The notes: a model not told the origin generated them from the letters alone. Positions 1-6,434 are shown, counted from the first letter of the stretch. The stretch: 6,434 bases of DNA from Sphingomonadales bacterium (GCA_013298745.1 JAAFIT010000150.1:1-6434), one strand, 5' to 3'. Numbers and translations are program-made.

Positions 1-1821
1 AGCGATCTTTGAAATGCGCAGCATGTCGAGCAGCGGCACATCGATAATGACTGCGTTCCATAACTCGGGGTGCTGGGTGAACTGCACCCCCATAAGCAGG
101 CCACCGTTGGAGCCACCCTTGATACCGAGCCGGCGCGGACTGGTGACTTTTGTGGCGATCAGGTCGCGTGCCACGCTGGCAAAATCATCATAGATGATCT
201 GGCGCTTGGTGAGCAGCCCGGCCTCGTGCCAGGCTGGACCGAATTCCCCACCACCGCGGATGTTGGCCAACACATAGGCACCGCCACGTTCCAGCCACAG
301 CTTGCCTGTTTCGGCAGAATAATTGGGGGTCTGGCTCGATGCGAAGCCGCCGTAGGCATAGAGCAAGGTCGGTGTCGAACCGTCGCGCTTGATGTCCTTC
401 CGATGGACGATGAAATACGGAATCCGCGTGCCATCGGTCGATGTCGCCTCCCGCTGCTCGACGACCAGGTCCTTGACGTCGAACTTGGCGGCAAGCGCCT
501 TTACCGGGTCGATCGTGCCGGTATCGGTATCGGCGAGCAGCAAAGTGGAAGGCGTCAGAAACCCGCTGACATTCAGGAAGGCGCGATTGGCAGCGTCGTC
601 GGCTGAACCGAAGTTGACAGCAAGGTTATCGGGCAGATCGAGCTTTGTGGTCGTCCAGCCACCATCTGCCGCCGGGCGCAAGACAAGGGCGCGACCCCGA
701 ACGTTATCGAGCGTCGCCAGCAGCAGCGCATCCCGACTGGTACTGATGCTGCGCAGCGCTTCACGCGGCCCCGGCTTCCAGACGAGCCTGGGTTTCAACG
801 CCCCCGGGCTGGCGAGCAACTCGTCGCGATCAAGCGCCACGAGCGATCCGGCAGCGAAGGTCGTGCCATTGGCAACCATGTTTTCGCGAAGCCGGACGAT
901 GACTCGGCCATCGACCATGGCCGCTATCTCGGCCTTGGCCGGGATCGCCAGCTGTTCGACACCGCGCGGCGTCAGTATATGGGTTTCGCTGTTGAACGTA
1001 TCGACTGTCCGGACAAAGTAGAACAGCTCCCGGCCCTTGCCGTCCCGGACGCTGCCGGGCCTGACACCATAGCCCGTGTCGCCCTTGTCACCTCGATAGA
1101 CTTCGACCGCATCGGAAAGCTTTTGGCCACGCGCTAGCCGCTTGACGATGTAAGGACGGCCCGCTGGTGTTAGATCGCCCGGCGTCCATTCGGTGGCGAC
1201 GAACAAGTGATCGGCATTCTGCCATTCAATCCCCTGCCTGAAGCGCGGCAGGGTGAAGCCGCCTTCGACGAACTTGGCGATATCGAGATCGAATTCGCGA
1301 ACGGTCACGGCATCCTCGCCGCCATCAGACAGCGAGACGAGGCAGAGATTTTCAGCGGGTTTGAGACAGTTTATGCCCTTCAACACCCAGCTTTTGCCCT
1401 CCGCCTTGCCGAGCGCATCGATATCGAGAACCGTCTGCCAGACCGGATTGGCAGTTCGATAGCTGTCGAGCGTCGTTTTGCGCCAGATCCCGCGCAGATG
1501 GTCGGCATCCTGCCAAAAGTTGTAGATGCCGCCATGCAGGAATGTCGGCTGCGGAATGCGGTCTTTGGCGCCGCCCAATGCCAGAGCTTCGTCGTAAAGC
1601 GTCCGGTAGCGTGGATCGGCGGTCAGCCGCTTTTCAGTGACGGCATTATGGGCGTTGACCCATTCCATGGCGCGCGGCGCGATGAATTCCTCCAACCAGA
1701 GATAGGGATCGGCAGGAAGGGCTGCCATCGTGGCGCTGCCTGCTATAGGCATGGCGGGCGCCGCCGCATGGGCAGCAGACGCCGAGCTCAGCAAAGCGGC
1801 AAGGGCCAAGGTCATTCGCAT
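1..1821 (-). CDS. Prolyl oligopeptidase family serine peptidase (S9A), exported, C-terminus cut by window edge
   Basis: The frame is open from ATG at 1821 to base 1, giving 607 codons; the end lies outside the window. S9A enzymes cut short peptides after proline (or related residues) using an alpha/beta hydrolase capped by a beta-propeller. Residues 1 to about 20 form a signal peptide (Met-Arg-Met, hydrophobic Leu/Ala core, AHA-A cleavage-like site), so the product is probably periplasmic or secreted. The family N-terminal motif DPYLWLEE follows at about residue 36, then roughly 400 residues of propeller. The hydrolase part shows YAYGGF (488-493), ANIRGGGEFG, TSPRRLGI and KGGSNGGLL with nucleophile Ser571. 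Spacing from YAYGGF to this serine equals that in mammalian prolyl oligopeptidase, so Tyr490 matches its oxyanion tyrosine. The catalytic Asp and His should lie beyond base 1. The start is supported by AAGAAGGA seven bases upstream; a second ATG two codons later is possible. It lies 38 bases downstream of the 1860-3896 peptidase on the same strand, probably co-transcribed. Exact specificity cannot be read. Confidence 0.93.
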   Translation of the reverse strand, partial: MRMTLALAALLSSASAAHAAAPAMPIAGSATMAALPADPYLWLEEFIAPRAMEWVNAHNAVTEKRLTADPRYRTLYDEALALGGAKDRIPQPTFLHGGIYNFWQDADHLRGIWRKTTLDSYRTANPVWQTVLDIDALGKAEGKSWVLKGINCLKPAENLCLVSLSDGGEDAVTVREFDLDIAKFVEGGFTLPRFRQGIEWQNADHLFVATEWTPGDLTPAGRPYIVKRLARGQKLSDAVEVYRGDKGDTGYGVRPGSVRDGKGRELFYFVRTVDTFNSETHILTPRGVEQLAIPAKAEIAAMVDGRVIVRLRENMVANGTTFAAGSLVALDRDELLASPGALKPRLVWKPGPREALRSISTSRDALLLATLDNVRGRALVLRPAADGGWTTTKLDLPDNLAVNFGSADDAANRAFLNVSGFLTPSTLLLADTDTGTIDPVKALAAKFDVKDLVVEQREATSTDGTRIPYFIVHRKDIKRDGSTPTLLYAYGGFASSQTPNYSAETGKLWLERGGAYVLANIRGGGEFGPAWHEAGLLTKRQIIYDDFASVARDLIATKVTSPRRLGIKGGSNGGLLMGVQFTQHPELWNAVIIDVPLLDMLRISKIA

Positions 1822-1859
1822 TGCGCGTTCCTTCTTTGGTCTTCGACAGTTCGTGGTGG

Positions 1860-3896
1860 TCAACCCTTGTGGGCATCAAGCCAGTCGATCCAGACCTGCC
1901 ACATGTCGCCCTGGCGGATGGGGTCAGCGGGGGAATGGCCGCGGATCGGGAACACAAAGAATTTGGTTTCTACGCCATTGTCTTCCAGCGACCTGAACAA
2001 GCTGAACGCCTGAGTGAACGGTACACGGAAATCCTCGGTGTTCGACATGACCAAGGTGGGCGCCTTGATCTTCGTCTGCATCGAAGCGGGGCTCTGCTTC
2101 CAAAGTATTTCGGCACCGCCATCCCGGTAAGGCGAAGCACCAAGCCGTTCGGCTTGAGCGACATTCGCGTCGCTCAGGTCGAACTGATGCTGCCAGTTGG
2201 TGACCGGGGCACCCGAGACAGCGGCCTTCCACATGTCGGGATGGCGACCTAGCAGCCACGTCGTCATGAACCCGCCGTAGGACCAACCCGAGATCAGCGG
2301 CTTGCCGGGTTCCACATCCGGCCGCGCCATCACCTGCTTCAGGCCCGCCAGAATATCCTCGCCGGGGCCTTCGCCAGCATCACCGACGATCGCCGTCTTG
2401 AAGGCATTGCCCAGATTGTCGCTGCCGCGATAGTTCGGCTCGAACACGATGAAACCACGCGCCGCCAGCGCCTGTGAAGGGAGGCCGAAACGCAGTCGGG
2501 ATGCGGAGTTCGGACCCCCGTGGATGACCAGCGCCACGGGGTATTTGCGGCCCGGCGTGGCATTGGGCGGAAGTGTCAGCACGCCATCGATCATGGTGCC
2601 TTGCGGGCCTTTCCAATGCACCGCCTCCATCCGCCCCAGCTTTGCGTCGGCCACCCAGTTGTTGACGCTTGTCATCTTGCGCGGCGCGGCACGCTGGCTG
2701 TCCATCACATAGAGCTCACCGGGCGAATCCACGCCTTGGCCGATGAACGCGATGGCGCCCTTGCTGCTAATGCTGCCATCCACCCAATAGCCGTTGGCGG
2801 GCATCACCGGGCTGGTGTCGAGTTTCTGCGCCTTGCCATCAAGGCCCAGCGACCACAGGCCGACACCCAGCCCATCATTGCCGCTGACGACCAGGCTTTT
2901 GCCATCGGGTTGCCACCATGTGCCGTAGATGGTGCGATCGACCGCCGCGCTGAGGTTCTTCGACGGCGTGCCGGGCCCTTTCGCCAGCCAGACGTCCTGG
3001 TTGCCACCGGCGACAAAATCATGTGGCGCCCAGAAAACGATATTGCGTCCGTCGGGTGACGGCACCGGATAGCCGACAAATTTGGTGTCCGGCGTAAGTG
3101 CGGTCATCGCGCCGCTGGCGATATCGAGCTTGTGGAGTTGCGCCTTGCCGCGGTCACCCGAAGACGGCGATGCCTGTTTCACGAAAATGATCGACTTGCC
3201 GTCGGGCATCCACTTCAGCGGCGATGCCGGCGGGCCGGGCGGCAAGACGGTCGGCAACGACCATTCACCACTGGTCAGGCGCCGTTCGGCACTGCCATCG
3301 GCGCCAACCAGCCACATGTGCGTTGAGCGCGGCTTTTCACGGACGGTCAGGTCATCATGCCCAAGATAAAAACCGGTGTGAAACTTGTCTGCCCCCTTGG
3401 CCTCCGGCGCCGGATCGGTTGCGGCAAAGGCAATGTTGCTGCTGTCCGGGCTCCAAGCGAACTGGGCGACGGGGCTTTTCGCATGGCTGGCCTGAATGGC
3501 CTCGCCGCCCGCCAACGGCGCGACGAACACCTGCAGCTTCTTGTCCGCGTCGGGCGCAAGGAATGCGAGGGCCTTGCCATCCGGCGACCAGCGCGGCTGC
3601 GCGGCCTTACGCCGATCGGTTGTAAATTGCCGCCGCGTACCCGTGGCGACATCAACCAACACGATCTCTGTCCGATATTCATTCTCGACAAGGTTGGCCC
3701 GGGATTCGACCATGGCAATCGTTTTGCCGTCAGGTGAGAACTGCAATCCGGACAGGCCTACGACGCGCGCAACATCTGATGGCACGAGAACGCGCTTTTC
3801 CACCGCCTCCGCAGCCCGCAATTGCGGAGCCGCCAGCGCGGACGGAACCGCACCGATGACATAAACAGTGGCCAGAAGCTGGAAGATAAATTTCAT
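1860..3896 (-). CDS. Secreted S9 family peptidase (acylaminoacyl/dipeptidyl-peptidase-like, S9C type)
   Basis: A complete 678-residue serine peptidase, a usual length for the family. Residues 1 to about 23 are a signal peptide (Met-Lys-Phe, hydrophobic core, PSALAA cleavage region), which places it in the periplasm or outside. Residues about 40-410 are a beta-propeller with PD40/TolB-like repeats: FSPDGKTI (53), WSPDGKAL (103), WSPDSSNI (148), WMPDGKSI (229), PSPDGRNI (279), WQPDGKSL (328). Residues about 425-678 are the prolyl-oligopeptidase-type hydrolase, with HGGP at 459-462, nucleophile elbow GWSYGG with Ser539, acid Asp622 in EDFRVP, and His654 in RGHS. All three catalytic residues are present, so the enzyme should be active. 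GWSYGG separates it from the GGSNGG neighbour: this is the acyl-peptide hydrolase/DPP branch, which releases N-terminal acylated residues or dipeptides. Which of these applies is not decidable here. GGGGGAAG four bases before the ATG is a good ribosome site. It is the first gene of the leftward operon and is divergent from the regulator at 4087. Confidence 0.94.
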   Translation of the reverse strand: MKFIFQLLATVYVIGAVPSALAAPQLRAAEAVEKRVLVPSDVARVVGLSGLQFSPDGKTIAMVESRANLVENEYRTEIVLVDVATGTRRQFTTDRRKAAQPRWSPDGKALAFLAPDADKKLQVFVAPLAGGEAIQASHAKSPVAQFAWSPDSSNIAFAATDPAPEAKGADKFHTGFYLGHDDLTVREKPRSTHMWLVGADGSAERRLTSGEWSLPTVLPPGPPASPLKWMPDGKSIIFVKQASPSSGDRGKAQLHKLDIASGAMTALTPDTKFVGYPVPSPDGRNIVFWAPHDFVAGGNQDVWLAKGPGTPSKNLSAAVDRTIYGTWWQPDGKSLVVSGNDGLGVGLWSLGLDGKAQKLDTSPVMPANGYWVDGSISSKGAIAFIGQGVDSPGELYVMDSQRAAPRKMTSVNNWVADAKLGRMEAVHWKGPQGTMIDGVLTLPPNATPGRKYPVALVIHGGPNSASRLRFGLPSQALAARGFIVFEPNYRGSDNLGNAFKTAIVGDAGEGPGEDILAGLKQVMARPDVEPGKPLISGWSYGGFMTTWLLGRHPDMWKAAVSGAPVTNWQHQFDLSDANVAQAERLGASPYRDGGAEILWKQSPASMQTKIKAPTLVMSNTEDFRVPFTQAFSLFRSLEDNGVETKFFVFPIRGHSPADPIRQGDMWQVWIDWLDAHKG

Positions 3897-3998
3897 GTGA
3901 CTTCCCCCGATTGCGATTTGGTCCGCAATGCCGTCGATGCGGTGACTTAGCGTAAGCCGTTGCGCCGTGCTGGGCCATCCAGTTGATCTGATTTCTTG

Positions 3999-4019
3999 CC
4001 GATCGTTGACCGATCATTG
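3999..4019. promoter_or_regulatory. Candidate operator: 11-bp-phased direct repeat CCGATCRTTG
   Basis: CCGATCGTTG (3999-4008) and CCGATCATTG (4010-4019) match in nine of ten bases and start exactly 11 bases apart, one helical turn. OmpR/PhoB-type winged-helix proteins commonly bind such head-to-tail repeats as dimers, and the adjacent plus-strand gene encodes this DNA-binding fold. The first copy overlaps a palindrome, GATCG-TTGAC-CGATC (4001-4015). The site is about 70 bases before the regulator start and 100 before the divergent peptidase start, so it could serve both. Binding by the neighbouring regulator is an inference. Confidence 0.35.
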
Positions 4020-4070
4020 CCAATTGACTTGCCGGCGCAGCGCGTGTTGGCTGGTGTCCGGTTCACGGCC

Positions 4071-4079
4071 AAGGCGGGG
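4071..4079 (+). promoter_or_regulatory. Ribosome binding site AAGGCGGGG that selects the TTG start at 4087
   Basis: A purine-rich Shine-Dalgarno-like stretch ends seven bases before TTG at 4087, the first codon of the reading frame that continues directly into the winged-helix domain. The earlier in-frame GTG codons at 3967 and 4054 lack a comparable site. The 40 codons between 3967 and 4087 also encode a Cys- and Arg-rich stretch with no domain character. This is the main reason for choosing 4087. Confidence 0.6.
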
Positions 4080-4086
4080 TACGATT

Positions 4087-5967
4087 TTGGACGACAGCGG
4101 CCGGATCGATCTTTCCACTGCCGGATCGTTTCGCATTGGGACGCTGCTGATTAAGCCGTCGTTGCGACAGGTTTCGAGCGCCGGTGTATCCCAGACGCTG
4201 CAACCGCGTGTCATGCAGGTGTTGGTTGCACTCTCGCGGGCCGACGGCGCCATCGTTTCGCGTGACACGCTAGTGCAACAATGCTGGCAGACCCGGATTG
4301 TCGGTGACGATAGCATCAACCGCGTCATTTCACGCTTGCGTCGGCTGGCTGACGAGCATCCCGGCGGTGGCTTCACCATCGAAACGATTACTAAGGTCGG
4401 TTATCGTCTGATCGGCGATATTGCGCCGCTGGCAGCAACGGACGCGCCTCTTCGCACTGTCCCGGCAGCATCGGCGTTGCGCCAACGCTGGCCGGTTGCC
4501 GGCGGTGTCTTGCTTGCCGTGGTGGTGATGGCTTTGACTTTATGGCTGACATTCGGCCCGCGCGATCTTCGCCCGGTCGTCGAGGTCGAACCGTTCACGG
4601 CCACAGCCCCCGGCATACCATCCGGCCTTGCAGCCGAACTGCGCGCCGAAACCGCGGATTTCCTGGCCAATGAAAAATTCTATGCGGTGGCGGTGCCGCG
4701 CGCGCCGGGCGGCCCGGCGCCTGACTGGCGGATTCGCGGCACGATCGCGCCTGCCGAATACGGCAACCGTGTAGTGGTGTTTGCCGAACTGCTTAGGAAG
4801 GGAAGCGACGTCGCCGTTGCCCAAGTGCGTGTCGATCGCGATGTGCAACAGCCGATGCTGGCGCGGTCGCTCGGATTGCGCATTGGCCGCACGGCAGGGT
4901 GCGTGCTGCTTGGAACGACGGACCCCGAGCTGACCGGCGGATTTGTCGAGGCAGCGATGCCTGCCTTTGCGGCCTCGTGCATCGCTTGGCACGACAAGAC
5001 GTCCTCAATGGCAGCCCGCATCGATCGCTTTCGTGACAACGCCGCCGTGTTGCCGAAATCGGCCTATTTTCGTGCGCGGCTCGGCGAACTCTTCGGCGAT
5101 CTCGCGGCCGAGGGCGGCGCGGACGCGGCGGCGTTGCGGCAAAAGGGCCTGGCTTGGGTCGCCGCAGCCGAGAATATCGATCCGACACAGCCGCACAACT
5201 TCCTGGCGCGGGCGCGGCTATTGTCGGCGCTGGATTTCGTCGGACGCGAGGCGATGTTGCAAAAGGCGCTGGCCGGCCGGCCAAGCGACTGCGCCTGCGA
5301 GTATGGTGACTATTCGAACTTTCTGTCGTCGGTTGGTCGCAACGCCGAGGCCCGGACTTATGCCGCGCGGGCGCGGGAAAAGGAGCCGAAGAACATTCCT
5401 TGGTTGCGCCGCGCCGGCGAAACTGCGGCAGTGGCCGGCGATCACAATACGGCCCGCTTGGAACTGGCCCAGGTTGCCGGTTACCTGCCTGATCCCAGCA
5501 GTCTCGATGCCTGGCGCATGAACCTTGGCATCTGGTCACAGGATTGGCCGCTGGCCAACGCCATGGTCATGCGCCAACCGGATGCGCGCCTGCGCCAGTT
5601 GCAAGCTAGCCTAATCGTCGGGCTCGAAACGGGCGATGCTGGCACGATCTCCGCCACCGGCCAGACCCTGGTGACCCGTAGCCGCAGCGACACGACGAAC
5701 GATCGGGCAACGGTGACAGCACTGGCTATTGCCGGCAACGCCAACGAAGCCGTCGCGGCGGCAACTCGGTTATTGGCACTGCGCCCTACGAATATCGCGC
5801 TGCTGTTCGAGCCATCCTTTGCACAGGCGCGCCAGACCTCGGCATTTGCTGCGCTAGTGGAGCAGCTGGGTCTGGTCGACTATTGGCGCAGATCGGGCCG
5901 TTCACCGGATTTCTGCGCCGCTCCAGACGCACCAGTCTTGTGTGCAAGTCTGCAATCGGCCGGTTGA
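4087..5967 (+). CDS. Transmembrane winged-helix transcriptional regulator (CadC/ToxR class) with TolB-N-like and TPR-like periplasmic part
   Basis: A 626-residue one-component regulator, counted from TTG 4087 (666 if GTG 3967 is used). Residues about 14-110 form an OmpR/PhoB-type winged helix: FRIGTLLIKPSLRQV strands, LQPRVMQVLVAL helix, the recognition region GDDSINRVISRLRRL, and the hairpin TIETITKVGYRLIG. Residues about 135-156 are one hydrophobic span rich in Val, Leu and Ala, preceded by Arg, fitting a cytoplasmic N-terminus and periplasmic C-terminus. Residues about 166-250 (VEPF, GLAAELRAE, DWRIRGTI, VVVFAEL, VRVDRD) follow the order of TolB-N/FlgO-like domains often found after such wHTH-membrane modules. 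Residues about 320-600 are Ala-rich paired helices resembling degenerate TPRs (for example GRNAEARTYAARAREKEP). Six cysteines lie in the periplasmic part (about 271, 298, 402, 404, 610, 619). Proteins of this build bind DNA while membrane-anchored and respond to an extracytoplasmic cue. Divergence from two exported peptidases suggests that it controls them. The ligand and target are unknown, and the TolB-N and TPR calls rest on pattern only. Confidence 0.88.
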   Translation: MDDSGRIDLSTAGSFRIGTLLIKPSLRQVSSAGVSQTLQPRVMQVLVALSRADGAIVSRDTLVQQCWQTRIVGDDSINRVISRLRRLADEHPGGGFTIETITKVGYRLIGDIAPLAATDAPLRTVPAASALRQRWPVAGGVLLAVVVMALTLWLTFGPRDLRPVVEVEPFTATAPGIPSGLAAELRAETADFLANEKFYAVAVPRAPGGPAPDWRIRGTIAPAEYGNRVVVFAELLRKGSDVAVAQVRVDRDVQQPMLARSLGLRIGRTAGCVLLGTTDPELTGGFVEAAMPAFAASCIAWHDKTSSMAARIDRFRDNAAVLPKSAYFRARLGELFGDLAAEGGADAAALRQKGLAWVAAAENIDPTQPHNFLARARLLSALDFVGREAMLQKALAGRPSDCACEYGDYSNFLSSVGRNAEARTYAARAREKEPKNIPWLRRAGETAAVAGDHNTARLELAQVAGYLPDPSSLDAWRMNLGIWSQDWPLANAMVMRQPDARLRQLQASLIVGLETGDAGTISATGQTLVTRSRSDTTNDRATVTALAIAGNANEAVAAATRLLALRPTNIALLFEPSFAQARQTSAFAALVEQLGLVDYWRRSGRSPDFCAAPDAPVLCASLQSAG

Positions 5968-6018
5968 AGTCGGGGTTATCGCCCCCCTCCGTGCCACGAC
6001 ATCGAGCCTGAATGCCAT

Positions 6019-6095
6019 TTAAGGGGCTTTGAGTACCACCAAAAGCCACTTGAGTCTCAGAATCGGGCGTTGAGGGTGGGATTTGAGGTTTTGAC
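6019..6095. repeat. TTGAG-core repeat array, possible insertion-sequence terminus (IS21-like end) without transposase
   Basis: TTGAG occurs at 6029, 6050, 6070 and 6083, with related TTAAG at 6019 and TTGAC at 6091. The first three TTGAG copies are 20-21 bases apart. An imperfect hairpin, GGCTTT/AAAGCC (6025-6030 with 6042-6047), lies within it. Several 20-22-base subterminal repeats are typical of IS21-family ends, and the stretch reads like such a leader, but no istA/istB frame follows. The family assignment is from memory of the general pattern and is weak. Confidence 0.35.
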
Positions 6096-6123
6096 GGCGC
6101 GAAAATGACCCAAGTTTCGCGAA

Positions 6124-6211
6124 GTCGACTGATATGCTGGGGATCATTCCCTGATATGACGGAGGTAATTCCTTGTTATGGCGAGGGGAATTCCCTGTTA
6201 TTTTGCAGGCA
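6124..6211 (+). repeat. 22-bp tandem repeat, four copies (core ATTCCCTGATATG)
   Basis: Units begin at 6124, 6146, 6168 and 6190, each exactly 22 bases. Cores are GTCGACTGATATG (degenerate), ATTCCCTGATATG, ATTCCTTGTTATG and ATTCCCTGTTATT, each followed by a nine-base G-rich tail. The 22-base period is not a multiple of three, so it does not encode a protein repeat. It equals two helical turns, so all copies face the same side of DNA, as protein-binding iterons do. ATTCCCTGTTAT-type repeats are familiar to me from intergenic regions of alphaproteobacteria, but I cannot name the element. Confidence 0.7.
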
Positions 6212-6331
6212 TTTTCATGCCAAATCAGCGGTCTCGAAGTTCTAAGGCACTGTAGTTACTGCCGTTTCGTGACGCATGAAAAGCCGAAGCGACCCCTTAC
6301 CCGCGCCCAAAAAAGTATCGAAACAGGGAAT
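6190..6331. repeat. Inverted repeat ATTCCCTGTT / AACAGGGAAT enclosing about 120 bases
   Basis: The first ten bases of the last 22-bp unit (6190-6199) recur as a perfect reverse complement at 6322-6331. The right copy extends into ATCAGG, so its reverse complement reads CCTGATATTCCCTGTT, joining the two conserved halves of the tandem unit with altered spacing. The enclosed 122 bases hold a small hairpin, GGCAT-TTTC-ATGCC (6208-6221), and no gene. This could be a small non-autonomous element or a folded repeat such as a REP-type or MITE-type unit. Confidence 0.5.
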
Positions 6332-6390
6332 ATCAGGCAGAGACGGGTTCGCTACGGACTGCGTCGCGCACCAAACAGCCCGGCGGGTTC

Positions 6391-6434
6391 CGGGATTAGC
6401 CGGGATTAGCCGGGATTACGCGGGATTATCCGGC
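6391..6434 (+). repeat. 10-bp tandem repeat CGGGATTAGC, continuing past the window
   Basis: CGGGATTAGC at 6391 and 6401, CGGGATTACG at 6411, CGGGATTATC at 6421, then CGGC at the edge. The first seven bases are invariant and the last three drift. The window ends inside the array, so its total length is unknown. It starts about 50 bases after the inverted copy of the 22-bp repeat. Confidence 0.75.

Larger units (their letters stand above)
3897..4086. promoter_or_regulatory. Divergent intergenic control region between peptidase operon and regulator
   Basis: These 190 bases separate the ATG of the leftward peptidase operon from the chosen TTG of the rightward regulator, so both promoters should lie here. 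TTGACC (4006-4011) and TTGACT (4024-4029) look like -35 elements for the rightward gene, but neither has a convincing -10 at 16-18 bases. I could not identify a clean sigma-70 promoter for the leftward operon. A 6-bp inverted repeat, ATTGCG/CGCAAT (3910-3915 and 3924-3929, 8-base loop), sits in the leader of the peptidase gene. The role as a shared control region is inferred from gene orientation. Confidence 0.6.
5968..6434. other. Repeat-rich stretch without a convincing gene; probable mobile-element remnants
   Basis: These 467 bases follow the regulator stop and hold no reading frame with clear protein character. Composition is visibly less GC-rich from about 6020 to 6330 than in the flanking genes. 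Contents in order: a weak GGGG/CCCC hairpin just after the stop (5972-5985), a TTGAG-containing array, a 22-bp tandem repeat, an inverted copy of it, and a 10-bp tandem array at the edge. A 78-codon TTG-started frame (6173-6409) crosses several of these repeats and is not called as a gene. The mosaic looks like nested insertions or element remnants. Confidence 0.6.

Noticed and set aside
389..1021. Plus-strand frame of 210 codons opposite the S9A peptidase
   Set aside because: It is antisense to a frame with clear S9A motifs over its whole length. Its translation is Ser/Arg-rich with no recognisable domain, typical of a GC-rich shadow frame.
1207..2013. Plus-strand frame of 268 codons spanning both peptidase genes
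   Set aside because: It overlaps the end of one and the start of the other real gene in antisense, with no domain character and no ribosome site noted.
3910..3929. ATTGCG/CGCAAT inverted repeat in the peptidase leader as an operator
   Set aside because: A 6-bp repeat with an 8-base loop can occur by chance, and nothing links it to a known binding protein. It is only mentioned with the intergenic region.
4793..5539. Minus-strand frame of 248 codons inside the regulator gene
   Set aside because: Its translation is Arg/Pro-rich low-complexity, as expected opposite an Ala-rich coding sequence. The plus strand carries the coherent regulator.
5972..5985. Rho-independent terminator after the regulator (GGGG-TTATCG-CCCC)
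   Set aside because: The stem is only four base pairs and no T-run follows, so it is too weak to call.
5786..6049. Minus-strand 87-codon frame overlapping the end of the regulator
   Set aside because: Most of it is antisense to the regulator's C-terminus, and the rest lies in the IS-like repeats. No domain is recognisable.
6124..6337. CRISPR array or integron attC site
   Set aside because: The 22-bp units are directly adjacent with no unique spacers of constant length, no cas gene is in view, and no attC-type paired boxes or integrase gene were found.
6173..6409. TTG-started 78-codon frame in the 3' repeat region
   Set aside because: It begins inside the 22-bp tandem array, crosses the inverted repeat and stops inside the 10-bp array. 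Similar short frames are, to my memory, often called in such alphaproteobacterial repeats, but nothing supports translation.

Overview
The window is GC-rich and gene-dense. The best guess at its origin is an alphaproteobacterium of the Sphingomonadales. This rests on protein style (Ala/Gly/Arg-rich), a TTG start, and a winged-helix membrane regulator beside secreted S9 peptidases, an arrangement I associate with sphingomonads. It is an inference, since no rRNA or marker gene is present.

Layout. Positions 1-1821, minus strand: the first 607 codons of a secreted prolyl oligopeptidase (S9A type), cut by the left edge after the nucleophile serine. Positions 1860-3896, minus strand: a complete 678-residue secreted S9 peptidase with a beta-propeller of the PD40 (SPDG) type and a full Ser-Asp-His triad. 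The two read leftward 38 bases apart and look like one operon with the 678-residue gene first. Positions 3897-4086: a divergent control region with an 11-bp-phased direct repeat. Positions 4087-5967, plus strand: a one-component transmembrane transcription regulator of the CadC/ToxR class (OmpR-type winged helix, one membrane span, TolB-N-like periplasmic domain, TPR-like C-terminus). Positions 5968-6434: no convincing gene. This stretch is packed with repeats: a TTGAG array at about 20-bp intervals, a 22-bp tandem repeat with a distant inverted copy, and a 10-bp tandem repeat that runs off the right edge. It looks like an insertion hot spot holding mobile-element remnants.

Working model (inference): the regulator senses an envelope or peptide-related signal through its periplasmic part and controls itself and the divergent peptidase operon. 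The two peptidases would degrade peptides outside the inner membrane for scavenging. Each component belongs to a known class. I did not find a clearly new defence, metabolic or mobile system. The least explained DNA is the 3' repeat region.
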